A stretch of 64,000 nt of DNA, from assembly GCA_003550325.1 (NCBI GenBank), contig QKWP01000112.1, positions 165,663-229,662 of the forward strand, given 5' to 3'. Positions 1 to 12,239 of this stretch are shown piece after piece. A model generated the notes under the pieces. That model had not been told where the DNA came from. It saw only the letters and a list, made by a program, of their open reading frames with translations, and ran no database searches. This DNA is from Gigaspora rosea. Lineage: Eukaryota > Glomeromycota > Glomeromycetes > Diversisporales > Gigasporaceae. The position numbers and the translations under genes are program-made. Numbering within the stretch: the first letter of the stretch is position 1; each line of letters starts with the position of its first letter.

Positions 1-2462
1 CTGGCAAGTAGCTATGCACCCCCGTGATAAAGTAAAGACTGCTTTTGTAACTTGCTATGGAACTTATGAGTTAATGTAATGCCTTTTGGACTTTGTAATG
101 CCCTGCTGTTCCAAAGACTAATGGACTGAGTATATGAAGGAATTGCTTGGAAATTTGTAGTAGTGTATTTGGATGATACCATAGTATACTCTCGAACATT
201 CGATGACCACCTGAAGCACTTGAATGAAGTGTTTCGAAGAATCAAGCAAGCTGGCTTATGACTTAATATCGAGAAATGTAACTTTTGAATGCAAAGACTA
301 CCTTTCTTAGGCCATATAATTGCACCTAGTAGAATAGCCCTTGACTCTACAAAAATCGAAGCTGTGCAAAAGATTCAACCACCACAGAATATAACCCAAC
401 GTCGCTCATTCTTAGGATTAGCTGGATATTATAGACAATTTATCCAAAACTTCTCTGCTATTGCTAAACTCTTGAATCGATTGTTACAAAAAGATGAACC
501 ATACCGATGGACCCATATTCAACAAGAAGCTAAAAGACTGACTTACTGCTGCCCCTATATTAGCCTACTCTAATTTCAGAAAGACCTTTATCTTGGCTAC
601 TGATGCTTCTTACTATGGATTTGGTGCTACTCTTAGTCAATTGGACCAAAACTATAAGGAACACCCATTGCCTATACAAGCAAAAGTCTATGAAAAGAAG
701 AAGTAAACTACGGTGCAACTAAACTAGAATGTGCTGCTGTAGTATGGGCAATCGAACATTTTCATAAATATTTAGGCGCCACCAAGTTAATCTTATATAC
801 AGGCCATTTAGCATTAAAATGGTTATGTACTGCTGAACCTAAAGGAAGAATTGGAAGATGGATTCTCAAACTCCAACCATATAATTTTGAAATCTTTCAC
901 AAACCTGGAAGAATCTACTCTAATGTTGATGCTCTATCATGCCTACTAACCCAGACAACTAAAACATCTAAATCATGAATTTGAATCGATATAACCAACT
1001 TTATAATTACCTAGAATCAGACTATGAAAAGAAGCAATTAATCAATCAAGCTTGATATTTTGAAATTAGACTAACCTCTTATACAAAAAGAACTGAAAAG
1101 ATCCAGAACACCCCTTTCGAGTTATTAAATGGACAGAAGTAGAACTGATCCTATACATGATACATAAACACCCTACTGCTGGATATTTGGGAACTGATGC
1201 TATGTACTATAAGATAGCTGAACGATATTATTGGGACCAAATATATAGAGACGTCCAAGAATATGTAAAAACTTGCGAGACATGTCAAAAGAGACTTAAA
1301 GGACATAGAAAGGAACCTCTCCACCCTATCCAAATAGGACGTGCTTTTGAAAGGATTGGAATTGACCTCATCAGACCCTTACCAATAACCGCTCAAACCA
1401 ATCGCTATATCATCGTTGCTACTGACTATATATAAGGACGAAAGCATTTCGGGTTCTAAAACTCGAAATTAAAATTTGAAGATGAAATTGTTTTTGACTT
1501 ATTTTACTTGAAAGACAAAATTATTTGATACTTTTTTTGAATAGACGAAATTATAAGGAACATATCTATATAAATTTTATTTGCTCTTCCTTATAAAAAA
1601 TTTTAATTTTCTCTAATGAAGACGAAATAGGCCTTTTTCAAAAATCAATTTCGGTGGCATCACTACTACTGACTACCTAACAAGATGGCCAGAAGAAAAA
1701 GCTGTCCCTGATGCTAGAGCTAATACACTTGCTCAATTTATTTTTGAAGAAATTATCTGTAGACACGGAACTCCAAAAATTATACTCTCTGATCAAGGAA
1801 GAAACTTTATTAGCGAAATTATACGAATACTATATGAAAAGTTTCTCATCAAACATAAATTCTCTTCACTATACCACCCACAGACAAATGGAATGGTTGA
1901 AAGACTTAATTAAACATTATGTGAATCTCTTGCAAAAGTAAAAGAAACAGATGATTGGGATTTACACATACCTGCTGTTCTCTTAGCTTATCGAACAAAG
2001 AGACATGCTACTACTGGATACACTCCATTCTAGTTAGTTTATGGAAGACAAGCCACACTACCCATAGAAGCACTATTCCCGTATATTCTAAAGAAAATGA
2101 AGATACAGAAATTAATATACAAAACAGTATATTACAACGAACTTACGAATTAATAGAAAAATTTTCTACTATTCAAGAAGAAGCCCGAGAAAATACCAGA
2201 AAATCACAAGAAAAACAGAAAAAGTACTTCGATAAAAAGGTGAAAGAAGAAACCTTTGAAATTGGAGAAAATGTATGGATACAATGGAAAGAAATAGAAA
2301 TGTCTCGCTCTGCTAAATTTGAGGATAAAAGAATTGGACCCTTTATAATCCAAGAAAAATTAAACAATGATGCTTATAAACTTTGAGATATGAAAGGAAA
2401 AACCTTACAGAAATATTATAATAGTAATAGACTTGCTAAATATTACGAGAATGGGAACCTAT
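1..2462 (+). pseudogene. Ty3/gypsy pol remnant (RT, RNase H, integrase), cut by window edge
   Basis: This is the 3' part of a retrotransposon polyprotein, read across several stops and frameshifts. The reverse transcriptase catalytic motif YLDD lies at 166-177 and is intact. The connection domain follows (289-573; FLGLAGYYRQFIQNFS is typical of Ty3/gypsy). An RNase H start (ATDAS) is at about 595-610. The integrase zinc finger is at 1157-1310 (HKH...CETCQK), followed by the core (GIDLIRPLP at about 1360). The core is interrupted by a 239 bp insertion and then resumes (TRWPEEKAV, YHPQTNGMVERLN). The C-terminal part ends near 2460. In-frame stops occur at about 291, 1432, 1910 and 2030. The element is dead. 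The 5' LTR, gag and protease lie outside the window. Confidence 0.9.
1429..1667. mobile_element. 239 bp insertion in integrase with 8 bp target duplication
   Basis: The 8-mer ACTGACTA occurs at 1421-1428 and again at 1668-1675. Removing the stretch between them plus one copy joins the integrase reading frame exactly (VATDY then LTRWP), so this is a clean insertion. The insert starts TATATAAGGACGAAAGC. It carries several GACGAAA-like motifs (near 1436, 1543 and 1620) but no obvious terminal inverted repeats. An 8 bp duplication fits hAT-type or similar cut-and-paste transposases. The family is not recognised. Confidence 0.75.
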
Positions 2463-2630
2463 AATTGTGATTGAAAATTAGAAATTTCTGGAAGAAATTT
2501 ATTGTAAAAGAGAGTGACATTTGTGTAAAACTTTGTACACAGCCCTATGAAAATCATTGTATTACACTAACATTTATATAATTCTATACTCCGATTGAAA
2601 TTTCCCTAAAATATTATCAAAACCCCTAAA

Positions 2631-3309
2631 ATGGAATGCACTACTCTACAACCCAATACCATACTCGCTCTTCGAAACTTTTTTCCTATTTGGAGACAAG
2701 ACCCTACTGCCCAATACAATTTAGGAATTTTTAGTCAAAATGTAATCCTATGGGATGACCAAAATCCAGAACAAGTAATAGATGTTACCCCAAAAGATGA
2801 AACAGAACCCCTTGTCGAACTTGATGAATTACTGCGACCATTTAATGAAGACATAGAAACCTCTTATCTGAAAAACCGATTGAGAAATCTAAGGTAATAA
2901 CTTCATTGTTAAAAAACTTGACTCAGACTCTTGAAACTACTCGAACAAATCCTTTCCTTCGAGAAACTTGGACCGCACAAGTTGATAAAATTTTACAAGC
3001 CTTACCCAAGTTTAAACAATCTCGCCGAGAACAAAGACAGGCCGTTGAAGCCCATTATTATTTAGGAACTATAATAGAGAAACAGACTGAACATAGAGAC
3101 CAAATTAGATAATAAATTCGGAAAGTCAAAGGAGATTGAAAAACCCAAGACATTTGGAAAGGAGCTCAAAGGATTAGGAAAATTTTTACCATTTGTCCCA
3201 AGGATCTAATGTACCAAACTAACTACCTTTCTGTGACTCAAGTGATTAAGTTGAAAGATGAAGTTTATACAGCTCTATTAGAAGAATTAGAGAAGGAATT
3301 TACGGAGTA
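2631..3309 (+). pseudogene. Broken ORF between pol and the 3' LTR of the gypsy element
   Basis: An ORF starts at the ATG at 2631 (MECTTLQPNTILALRNFFPI) and stops at 2897. Coding-like sequence resumes at 2906-3112 (Arg/Gln/Glu-rich helical stretch) and again at 3210-3309 (VIKLKDEVYTALLEELEKEF). Together they suggest one protein of about 220 residues broken by stops and frameshifts. It sits in the env position, but no signal peptide or membrane segment is visible. It is acidic and helical, and its family is not recognised. It could be an extra ORF of this retrotransposon lineage. Confidence 0.5.
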
Positions 3310-3318
3310 AATTTTCTT

Positions 3319-3331
3319 AAGGGGACGAAAA
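3319..3331 (+). other. Polypurine tract
   Basis: AAGGGGACGAAAA directly precedes the TGTTATAG start of the 3' LTR, the expected place for the plus-strand primer of a Ty3/gypsy element. The element at the right window edge has a closely similar tract (AAAGGGGAGAGAAA on the minus strand). Confidence 0.7.
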
Positions 3332-4006
3332 TGTTATAGAACGATAGTTTATTATATTATCTTATTATTATATTATTTCATTATTATTATTATATTTTAT
3401 TATTATATTGTATTATATTATTATCTTGAGAAGTTGGATACTTGGAATAGTTAATACTGCTTATAGCGCTTATTATAGTGCTTATACTACTTATAATGCT
3501 TATGACGCTTATAGCGCTTATACCGCTTATGACGCTTATAATGCTTAAAGCACTTATACCACTTATAACGCTTATACCATTTATAATGCTTATGTTGCTC
3601 TTGTAGATTATAGTGTTTATCATTGTAAATCAACGCTTATAACGCTTATTCTAAAATGTATTTAAAGACACAGAATTTCCCTTAGTCAAACTAGACCAAG
3701 ACACCCACTTCTCCTTCTACTTATGTACTGGGATTTCTTAGAAACAGAAACCTAAGGATAGCCCTATCTTAGATTATTAATAAAGAAACTATTTATCTTA
3801 ATAACACTAAGTTTATTATCAAGTAATAGTAAAATTGATAATTCCTCATTGAATACTATACCGAACTGCCCTTAGAGAAGAGTATAATTTCTTACAGACT
3901 AAGGAATTATACCTACCTCTTGGACACCGCAATAAACCGATAAAGGATCTCTGTAGCTGTGTTATTGTTATAGTAAGGAGTAAAAGAAGGCCTCCCTACT
4001 ATAACA
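3332..4006 (+). repeat. 3' LTR of the left gypsy element (675 bp)
   Basis: The LTR starts TGTTATAG right after the polypurine tract and ends CTATAACA, a perfect 8 bp terminal inverted repeat with TG...CA ends. It contains AT-rich stretches and an internal 9 bp minisatellite. The partner LTR is outside the window, so the right boundary rests on the terminal repeat only. Confidence 0.7.
3458..3650 (+). repeat. 9 bp GCTTATANN minisatellite inside the LTR
   Basis: About 20 imperfect copies of a 9 bp unit (GCTTATAGC, GCTTATGAC, GCTTATACC and others). The minus-strand ORF of Ile/Ser repeats here is a by-product of this array. Confidence 0.85.
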
Positions 4007-4260
4007 ATATGTTTTTGACTATTTAGTTAAAGTTAGAATAAGGGTTAGTTTGGGTTAGGATTAGGGTATGTTTTATAAGTAAAATCACATTCCTAACATT
4101 TTTTATTAGTGCATCAATATAGGTTTAGGTATTAGTTTTCTTGTATTCTTTGTTTTCACCTTTTTTTCTTTTTTTTTCTTCGTCGGGCTGATCCGTGTTG
4201 ATCAAAACAACCAATTTAATTGGCCTTATATCATGTGATTGCACCATACTTTAAATGACC
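4007..4260. other. Non-coding stretch with telomere-like motifs
   Basis: No gene is visible. At 4041-4067 there are degenerate GGGTTAG repeats, too short and irregular for a telomere. The stretch GGGCTGATCCGTGTTGATC near 4185 recurs in reverse complement near 24325, so it is a dispersed repeat fragment. Confidence 0.6.
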
Positions 4261-4419
4261 CCAAATTTAGTATATATAGGCCAGTCAAATTTAATATATA
4301 GGGCGGCCAAATTTAGTATATATAAGGCAGCCAAATTTAGTATATATAGGGCAGCCAAATTTAGTATACATAGGATGACCAAATTGCTTGTTTTTATAAT
4401 ATATAGGGTGGCCAAATTT
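4261..4419. repeat. 24 bp tandem repeat, 5-6 copies
   Basis: The unit is CCAAATTTAGTATATATAGG plus four bases (GCAG, CCAG or similar). A similar fragment (GCAGCCAAATTTT) appears just beyond the MITE at 4491-4834. Confidence 0.8.
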
Positions 4420-4490
4420 CATATTTAATTATAAAAATACTATAACTTCAACCTGCTACAATACAGGAACCCTTAAATCAACAAGTCCTA

Positions 4491-4834
4491 TATGGAGTGT
4501 TATATATTAAAACAGCCCTTTTTTACTTATAATTTATTTTGAGATAATTGAGTTTAATCATTTGTTTTGATTTTTGGACTGATCTGGGAAATTAAATTTT
4601 ATGATTTTGATTGGTTAAATGTAACATGTGACTATCGGGTAATCTCGTGATGTGTTGGCCCTACGCGGCTTCATGTATTTTTTCTTTTACAATTGTCTTG
4701 ATTTTTTATTATGCAAATTGACTTTCATTTATAATTGAAAAATATTAACCATGTCAAAATTTATATAAATCTAATAAAAACTCAATTTTCGAAAATTTGC
4801 AAAAAAGGGCTATTTTAATGTGTAACACCCCATA
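4491..4834. mobile_element. 344 bp MITE with 36 bp inverted ends and TA duplication
   Basis: The left end TATGGAGTGTTATATATTAA matches the right end in reverse complement (TATGGGGTGTTACACATTAA). Both continue to AGCCCTTTTTT; about 31 of 36 positions match and all differences are transitions. The element is flanked by TA at 4489-4490 and 4835-4836, which suggests a Tc1/mariner-type mobiliser. It has no coding capacity. Confidence 0.75.
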
Positions 4835-5164
4835 TATGCAGCCAAATTTTGGGTTGGGTCAGAAGTTGGGTCGGATTGGGTCAGAGCCAATAAAATTGCA
4901 GAAAATTTTGCGAATAAAAAAAAAAACCAAATTATAGTATAAAAAAAAATTTTATCTTTTTTAAGAGTAGGATGAACATAGATCATTTTACATATAAACC
5001 TATGCACAAAATTTTTTTGTATAACATAGATGAAAATTGATTACCTCATGTGATTCTAGAAATTTTTATGACAATCTTTTTTTTTTTTTGACAGTATAAG
5101 TGAAAATATAGTTATAGCACTTAAATATAAAATTTATCTTTTAAAAACAATTGTAATACTATTT

Positions 5165-5440
5165 ATCGTATGGGGTCTTACGTAAAGCTTGAATCATCTT
5201 TCTTTGCTTCGGCTTGTCTTTGTTTTTTTCGCTCGTCCTTAGCTTCCTTTTCATTTTTCAACTCTCGGCTTCGTTCTTGGTTTCTTTTGCCTCTTTTTCG
5301 GCCTTTAATCTTACTTTTTCTGCCTTCTTTTGCATTTTTCTTGGCTGTCTGCCTTTTTAATGCTTCTACTTCTTTCCTGGTTTTATAACCTTGTCACCTT
5401 GAAAAGATTATTGTGGATCGACTATTGCATTATTTTCTGT
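5165..5440 (-). pseudogene. Lys/Glu-rich remnant, possibly a transposase tail
   Basis: On the minus strand this reads as a charged stretch (KAEKEAKETKNE, KNKDKPKQRK) broken by several stops. Such Lys/Glu/Arg-rich tails occur at the C-terminus of some pogo-like DDE transposases, but no catalytic domain is visible nearby. The plus-strand ORF is its antisense shadow. Confidence 0.3.
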
Positions 5441-8400
5441 TGCTAATAAATCTGAATACACGTATAGAAACGTTCCTTATAAGGTGTTTTCAAATTTTAT
5501 TTGAAAAATATTGTCTCTTGAAGCCTTATATAGCTAATCTTATACTTCTTTTTAGACAAATACCATATCTTACAAATACCTATCCTGGATAATCAACGAG
5601 AATATAAAGTTTTAGAAAATGTTTACAATGTCCTGATGGATCATTAGTGTAGGCATAGGTGAGCTTAACGTTTATTTAACGCAATTGTTGAATTAATTTT
5701 TGATTTTACAGTATCAGGAACTATGTTTCATAAAAGGTAAACCTGAATTTAGTTTTATTTTCATTAAATGACTATATTTCAGTCGAATATTTTTAAAATT
5801 CTCGGTTAAAATTTTTTTAGTTGAAAGAAGTCGAACAATTTTAAAGTTGTTATAACTGTGCGAAGACTGTCAATTAGATTTTAAAACTTTCATAGCACTG
5901 AAGACTATATTTGGTAATTTTTAAATTCTCATAATGGAGGTTTTAAAATTTTTAATTGTTGGGCGAAGAATGTATGGGTTAGGAAACATTTTTAAAACTC
6001 TTATTAACTAAAACCAAATCTTTCAGTTCACACTGGAAAGGATGCATTTGGATGAGAAGTTTTTGACAATTTGGACTTAGAAATCAGAAAGAATCCTGAT
6101 AAATTGGATGCTTTATAGTATATGATTGTTTGGCGAGAAATTTATTTTCAGGTAATGAATTCAATTACAAATTATTTCCTCTCTTACATTTAATGAAAAA
6201 TCGTTTTTATACACTTCTATACTTTCTAGAGAGCTTTGGAAAATATTATTTAAGGACAATTAAACTTTTCTTGTAAGAAAACGCGAAAGTTTTTCAAATA
6301 ATGAGTTCATTTTTGTAGATTATAATTATAATTAATGGCGAAATTACTGCCATGTAGAAAGCATGATGAAAAACCATAATATACAAACTTGTAATCGAAG
6401 ACACAGGCAGAAAGAATATTAATTTACAATGCTTAATGGCAAATTATATTCATATAATCGCTGCCTTTATGCTATACATCTAAAAATTACATTGAAATTT
6501 TCGTTAGTTCAATGTATTGATCTTTTTTAAAATAGATAGTATAATTATTATACTCTTTACATATTTCTTTAAACATATATGTTGTACCCGAATTTGGAAT
6601 TTGTCCCAATTTGGAATCTGGCCTAATCCTACCTCTAACACTAGTCCTAACCCTAACCCTAAAGTCACCTAAAGTCCTAATTCTGCTACAAAATTCTCAT
6701 CTGAGGCAGCCCGATTCCGAATTGGACACAGGGGTACAATATATATATATTAAAGAAATTTAAAAATACCGTCTTGATTTGTAATAAATAATAAAAATTC
6801 TAATTATCCACAACATAAATTCCAGATACTTTGTAAAAACATCGCCCTAATTTGAGAAAAAAATTTTCAACATTATTATAGATATAATTAGAAAAAAATG
6901 AACAAATATTTTGCTCTTAAATTTTTGAAACTTCAGTATAATTAACCCTGAATCAGAAAAGAAAACAACGATAGCAATACTTTATAAAAATACTGTTACA
7001 GCTTTGTGAATCTTCAGCTTGATTGACTTGGATCAAAGAGAGGAAAAGCAGTGCATTCACTAAGCCTTTTGCAAAAGCAGTTTGTAACTTTTTAAAGCTT
7101 TCGCATAATTAATTTAAATCAGCGGAAGAGCAAAAACAACTTATAGAATACGTTTCAAAACCCTTAGAACTTGGTTTAATTGGTTTTGTTAAAAGAAAAA
7201 GGAAATTTTGCAAGAGTATCCTCCTGGGTCCAATGCTCTTTACTGGTATGACTGACATGTTTATTTTCTGTTTCCTGTGAATCGAAATATACTTTCTATT
7301 ATTCTTCTACAGTAAGTGAACGCTTTATAAAAATGTAAGAGTGTAGCTCGGTTCGTGTCTTTTTAGAAAGTGTCTTTCGAATCATGCGATTTTTGACCAA
7401 TCACAATTGGCGTTCTCATGATTCTAGAAGGCAGATATATTTGTGTAACTTAGTCAAATTTTGATCAAGTTAGGAAAAATTATAAGTATATGCAAGTATG
7501 ATTTTTTCAAATATCACAGGGATGCGAAGTTTTATTACTATAATTAGAAGGATTTAATATATCTACTGTAAAATTTTTGTCAGAATTAATTATCTTCTTA
7601 AAAACTTTTATATGTAACATGCGTTACATTTTTGTGTAATATTTTTTTAGCTGATATACTTATATAAGAAATGATCTACATTCACCCTACCCTTAAAAAA
7701 TTTTTTAAAATTTTTTTATAATTCTACTAATTCTGGCTAGCATTATGGTAATTCTGGGCAAAATTATAGTGGCCAAATTTTACATTTATTAATAAAAATA
7801 GTTAACTTTAAACCTTTATAAAAGTAGTTAAACTTTATAAATTAAAAAACTAATTCTATAGCTTTATTCTTAAAGACTTTCTCTACACTGCTATAGAAAG
7901 AAAAATTGTCCTAGCTATACTAGTTATTTTTTTATAACATTTTAAAAATTATCAATTTCGCTTGTTGATTTAAGGGTTTTCACACTGTATAACTTTTTTA
8001 TAAATAGATTTAAAAAAAATTAAAAACCATAGAAGTGTTTAGCTTATTTTGATTTAACATTTTAAGATAGTATTTTTTGATTACTATTTTTTTTGAAGAA
8101 GGATTAGCAATTTGAATGTTATCAATTTTATTTGTTGGGACTAGGTATTTTGCACTGTAGTATAAATCATAACCATAATATATATATATAAACTCTCTAT
8201 TTTTGTTTGGTAGCAAAATGATTAGGTTTTTCTTTTAATATATTTAGTTAAAATTGAATTTTCTTTTGTATTTTTATTTCTATCAAATAATAAGTCTTTA
8301 TTTATGTCTTCATAGATATTAAAAACTATACTTTATTTTTTTAATAAGAATCTTGTAGTTTTGTTTTTTTTTCATTTTATGTACTGAGACCTTGCTCTTT

Positions 8401-8600
8401 TTTATTTATTAAGTTCAATATTATTATATGCAGAAGAGAAGAAAGAATAATATATTACAATTATTAGAGAAAAAGAAACCTCAAACTTTATGATGGCCTT
8501 CTGCTACTATCAATCTTTACCTAAGCCCTAATTGTTAGTTAAACTAAGTTATTTTATAATAACTTGTTAGACTTTCAGAATAAAAATTGTTAACATTAAT
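5441..8600. other. AT-rich stretch without a recognisable gene
   Basis: No ORF here has convincing coding character. The stretch holds one 158 bp inverted-repeat element (6582-6739) and a diverged direct repeat near 7925-7990 and 8060-8165. A fragment at 7958-7975 is the reverse complement of one at 4470-4486, so parts are old dispersed repeats. Confidence 0.6.
6582..6739. mobile_element. 158 bp inverted-repeat element with TTGTACCC ends
   Basis: It begins TTGTACCCG and ends GGGGTACAA. Inside each end lies TTGGAATC followed by a GGC motif in inverted orientation. It contains CCTAACCCTAACCCTAAA near 6645-6662, a telomere-like run that is internal here. The flanks are TATAT-rich, so the target duplication is ambiguous. 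Confidence 0.55.
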
Positions 8601-10372
8601 AACCTTGTCCTGTCTAACTAGCTCAGGTCACAGTATGTTAAATAAAAAGCAGTTATATAAACCAGACTGCTTAAAATAGAACTTTTAGAATCTTCGTCTA
8701 GTGGTTTCTTTATAAGTCTTGCACATTCTTTCATGTTACTTGTTTTTAAGCCACTCGTGACAATTGTATCCAATACAGTAGATGCCTTTCCTTTTTGGAA
8801 GCAGTAAGTGCTGCAGATCTTTTGGAGAGGGTACACCAGGACCATGGACATCTCTCATATAGGTCATAACTGGATTTTGGCCAATTTTGGTCCAATTTGC
8901 TAAAAATGACAAAATATATTTGTTTAAATAACTTTTGATCTAGTGATTAAAATTGAATAAACGTTTTTTTAGATGCGCCTCACTGAGAGCTTCATTTTAA
9001 AAAAAGTTTGTTCAAATTGGTCCACTGGATGCCAAGATAATTGGCAAAACCTGTTTTTTGCTTCTCAGGGTTTTTGCTGAAAAAAACAAGTATGACCTCT
9101 ATACTAGATGTCCAGGGTCCTAGTACACCAGAATGCCCACTTTTTGAAAATTCTTCACAAACCAATATTACTAAAAAAAGTTCACTTGTAACCATAGTAA
9201 AGACAGTAGTTCTTCCTGTATAGTCCAATATCTATCAGAAAGCTACCAAAGACTTCTCAAGATGTGGTGAGTAATAAACTCTAAGCTTGCAGCAAGTAGT
9301 CTATGAACTTTACCTCTAAATGACAAGTGCCAGTTTTGTGGTAAGTGACAAACTCTAAAGCTATTAGTAGATACTCAGTTAACTGTATCTCTAAATAACA
9401 GTAGTTTTTTTACTTCTGAAGTATTAGTATATTTGTTGGCAGTATTGTCATTGGGCATGTCCAATACTATGTTTTATGTTCAATGTTCAAGATTGTCCAA
9501 AACTGTCCAAGTCTATGTTCAAGGCTTAAATAATTAATGAATTAATTTAATAAATATATAATTATATATTTTTTTAGGTGCTGGATTCATTTTTAAAAAA
9601 TTAAAATAGATAATCTTAATAAAATTTTAAGTAATTTTAATTTGAAAAAATGTTCAAAATGTTTACAAAACATCCAATGTACTTTACTATTTGTTGGTAC
9701 AGGTAATTAGTAGGTAGAGTTACAGAAGATCTTTATCTTGTAGTTTTGTTAAAGATATGTGTCCCTTTATTTGTAGTAAAATAAACAATCTCTTATATTC
9801 TCATATTTAAATATATTGCTGCTTTTTTTACTAAAGCTTTATTAAATCCTCTTTGCTAAACTATATACTAATACTAATATTAATCTACTATCTTACTATA
9901 GTTATAGTCTATATACTATAATCTATTTGTCATTTGAATTCTTTTGAGAAATGAATCCAAGTATAACAGTAAGTAAGTTCTTTAATAGAATTTTTTATAG
10001 AAAATATTAAAAATTAAAAAAATTTTAATACAATTAACTTAATATATAATTATTAGTAAGTTCTATAACAGAATTTTTATAAAATAAAAATTGTGGTAAT
10101 TTTATTGTATTAAAAAGTAAGCTTTATAATAGAATTCTTTATCATATTGTTATAAAATAACAGGCTAGAGCATTATTTAGAAAATTATACTCCAAAAAAA
10201 TAGCAAATATATTTTGTTTTCTATATCTAGATAATTATTACAAATTTTCAAAATCAGCTATAAAGAATATTGTTTCAAAATTATGCTTTAGCACATACTC
10301 TAAACAATGCACTTAAACTCAAAATTCTGTACTAGAATATATTATTTTGTTTTTATTTATTTTTAAGATAAG
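8601..10372. other. AT-rich stretch without a recognisable gene
   Basis: Short ORFs on both strands at 8990-9230 overlap each other and look incidental. The stretch near 8920-9000 (AATAACTTTTGATCTAGTG, then CACTGAGAGCTTC) resembles 22530-22610 and may be an old dispersed repeat. Nothing else is recognised. Confidence 0.5.
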
Positions 10373-10535
10373 GAGAACCGATCAGTTATTAGTTTGCCTA
10401 TTTTTGGTGGTTTATGCAGATCTTTTCTATTTATAGTAATTTTTGCTTATTTTTAAAATTTTTCTGCAAATTTTACTATTTTTAGTAATTTTATAATTAA
10501 TCTGACCTATCTATATATATTTTGGGGTTCTAGGT
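10373..10535. mobile_element. hAT-like MITE, older copy
   Basis: This is homologous in reverse orientation to the nested element at 12404-12581. Both share TGCAGATCTTTTCTATTTAT, AGTAATTTTTGCTTATTTTT and the end CTATCTATATATATTTTGGG. The left end (AGAACCGATC) is decayed and no clear target duplication remains. Confidence 0.65.
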
Positions 10536-10682
10536 AAAGTAATATCTTAGTCTTTGTTTAAATATAGTTATAATTACAATATCTATAACTATTACAATTA
10601 ATTTCTACAACTACCAAATACAAAAACTTAGACTATTTAATCTATAACCTAAATCTACTAGAGTATTTATATGTTCTATTTA

Positions 10683-10848
10683 GGGGCATGCCATTTATCA
10701 CGTTATTTTTACCATGGATACATGATCAAAGGTAGTGATCACATCTATATATTATATTAATCAATCAGAATTAGATAAAGTGATCACACTATACATGGAT
10801 AGGAGTAGCTACTAAGTAAAAAATATCACGTGATAAATGGCACGCCCC
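10683..10848. mobile_element. Harbinger-like MITE, 166 bp, TTA duplication
   Basis: The ends GGGGCATGCCATTTATCACG and CGTGATAAATGGCACGCCCC are inverted repeats with one mismatch. TTA flanks it at 10680-10682 and 10849-10851, the TWA-type target of PIF/Harbinger elements. It has no coding capacity. A second copy in opposite orientation is at 12240-12591. Confidence 0.8.
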
Positions 10849-10851
10849 TTA

Positions 10852-12236
10852 TATACTCAACTAGTTTTTTATATTGCTTGTTATCTAGTAGTATTTTAAT
10901 ACTATTACTCTAGATTAGTATCTCAAGCTATTTTTTTTTGGATACTGCTATAACCTGGTCTGTATCTCAAGCTACTATCTTCTTACTAGAATCTATAGCA
11001 CTATGCATACTTTTGCAAAGTTTATCAATTTTAGTACTTTCTTTATTTTTTTCTAGTTTTCTTTTTAGTTGCATTCCTTATTCTAGTCACTTTCATTTTC
11101 CAATTGCATTTCTACTCTCAATCTAAAGACCTAAAAGATTTGTTAGCTAGACTTTATATACTAATAGTCTTCTTCTCTTAGTACATGCTTTCAAAATGCA
11201 TGTCCTTTCTTTTAGATACAATTTTAGCAATCTGATTGGTAGGGCCTTGCTATGAGCCATTTTGTTGTACATTTGCTGCTGGTTAGCCCACTTTTAGTTA
11301 GTCTACTATTGGTTAGTTTCTGTCAAATTTTTGTTCAAGTACTGTCTAAAGTTAGCTACTTTTCTGCTCAAGTCTTGTTAAGCTTGGTTTTAATTATTAT
11401 ATGTTGTACTTATTGAGATTTTTGATAAAATATAGAACTTATTTTAGATTTGCACTGCTCATAATGCCAGTTTGCATTTCTTTATATCTAATATGAATAC
11501 CAATACCACAATACAAGTTGGTGTAACCCAAGTTACAGATTTGTAATTCAGGTGATTTAGTTCCAAATACTATAATACAGATATAAATTTTTGAAAAATA
11601 TATCTAGTAGGATTTGAATTCTATACATCTGTTTGGAGTTACAACAACCCAACTATACTATATTACTACATTCCTGGTGCATTATTTTATAACAATATAG
11701 TACTTATATTATTGCAATAGTAAATAGTTTTTGTAATTGTATTTTTATAATTAAACTTTATAATAATTCTGTAACTTAGTTCTTTATAATATAATATAAA
11801 CTAAGATAATTTTAATCTAGCTAGTGCAATTTTTAATTACATGCTATAATTACCAAAACAAAAAACAATTTTTGTAATAGAATTTTTTATAATAAAAATT
11901 GTAATAACTCTGATACTAACTTAACTACTAACAGTAAAAATAACTTTAATACAAATAATTGAACATTAACTATATACTGTAGTTATCAGATAATAAGTAA
12001 GTTCTATAACAATTTTTTTATAGTAGTTCAAACTTTGGTCAAAGATAAATAAAACTTTTTATTTGAACTTTACAAACTTTAGAACTTAAATAAAACAATT
12101 TTCATTAAATTTGATTAAGGAAGTACCTAAATATCTTTAAAGTTAAGAATTTGTAAACAAAAGCTTTGATTTTGCAATTTGATTAAATGATAGTTGAACT
12201 ATCAAAATAATTCTAACTCCAATTATTATATACTAG
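10852..12236. other. AT-rich stretch without a gene
   Basis: Nothing recognisable is seen. The short ORF at 10938-11126 is Leu/Ser/Phe-rich translation of T-rich DNA without family features. Confidence 0.6.
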
Positions 12237-12239
12237 TAA

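Noticed and set aside
5170..5388. Plus-strand hydrophobic ORF
   Set aside because: It is the antisense of a Lys/Glu-rich remnant.
6645..6662. Telomere-like CCTAACCCTAACCC
   Set aside because: Fewer than three units inside an inverted-repeat element; not a chromosome end. The same holds for 4041-4067, 41430 and 44338.
8992..9228. Overlapping ORFs on both strands
   Set aside because: Neither shows a domain, and both depend on chance lack of stops in the same stretch.
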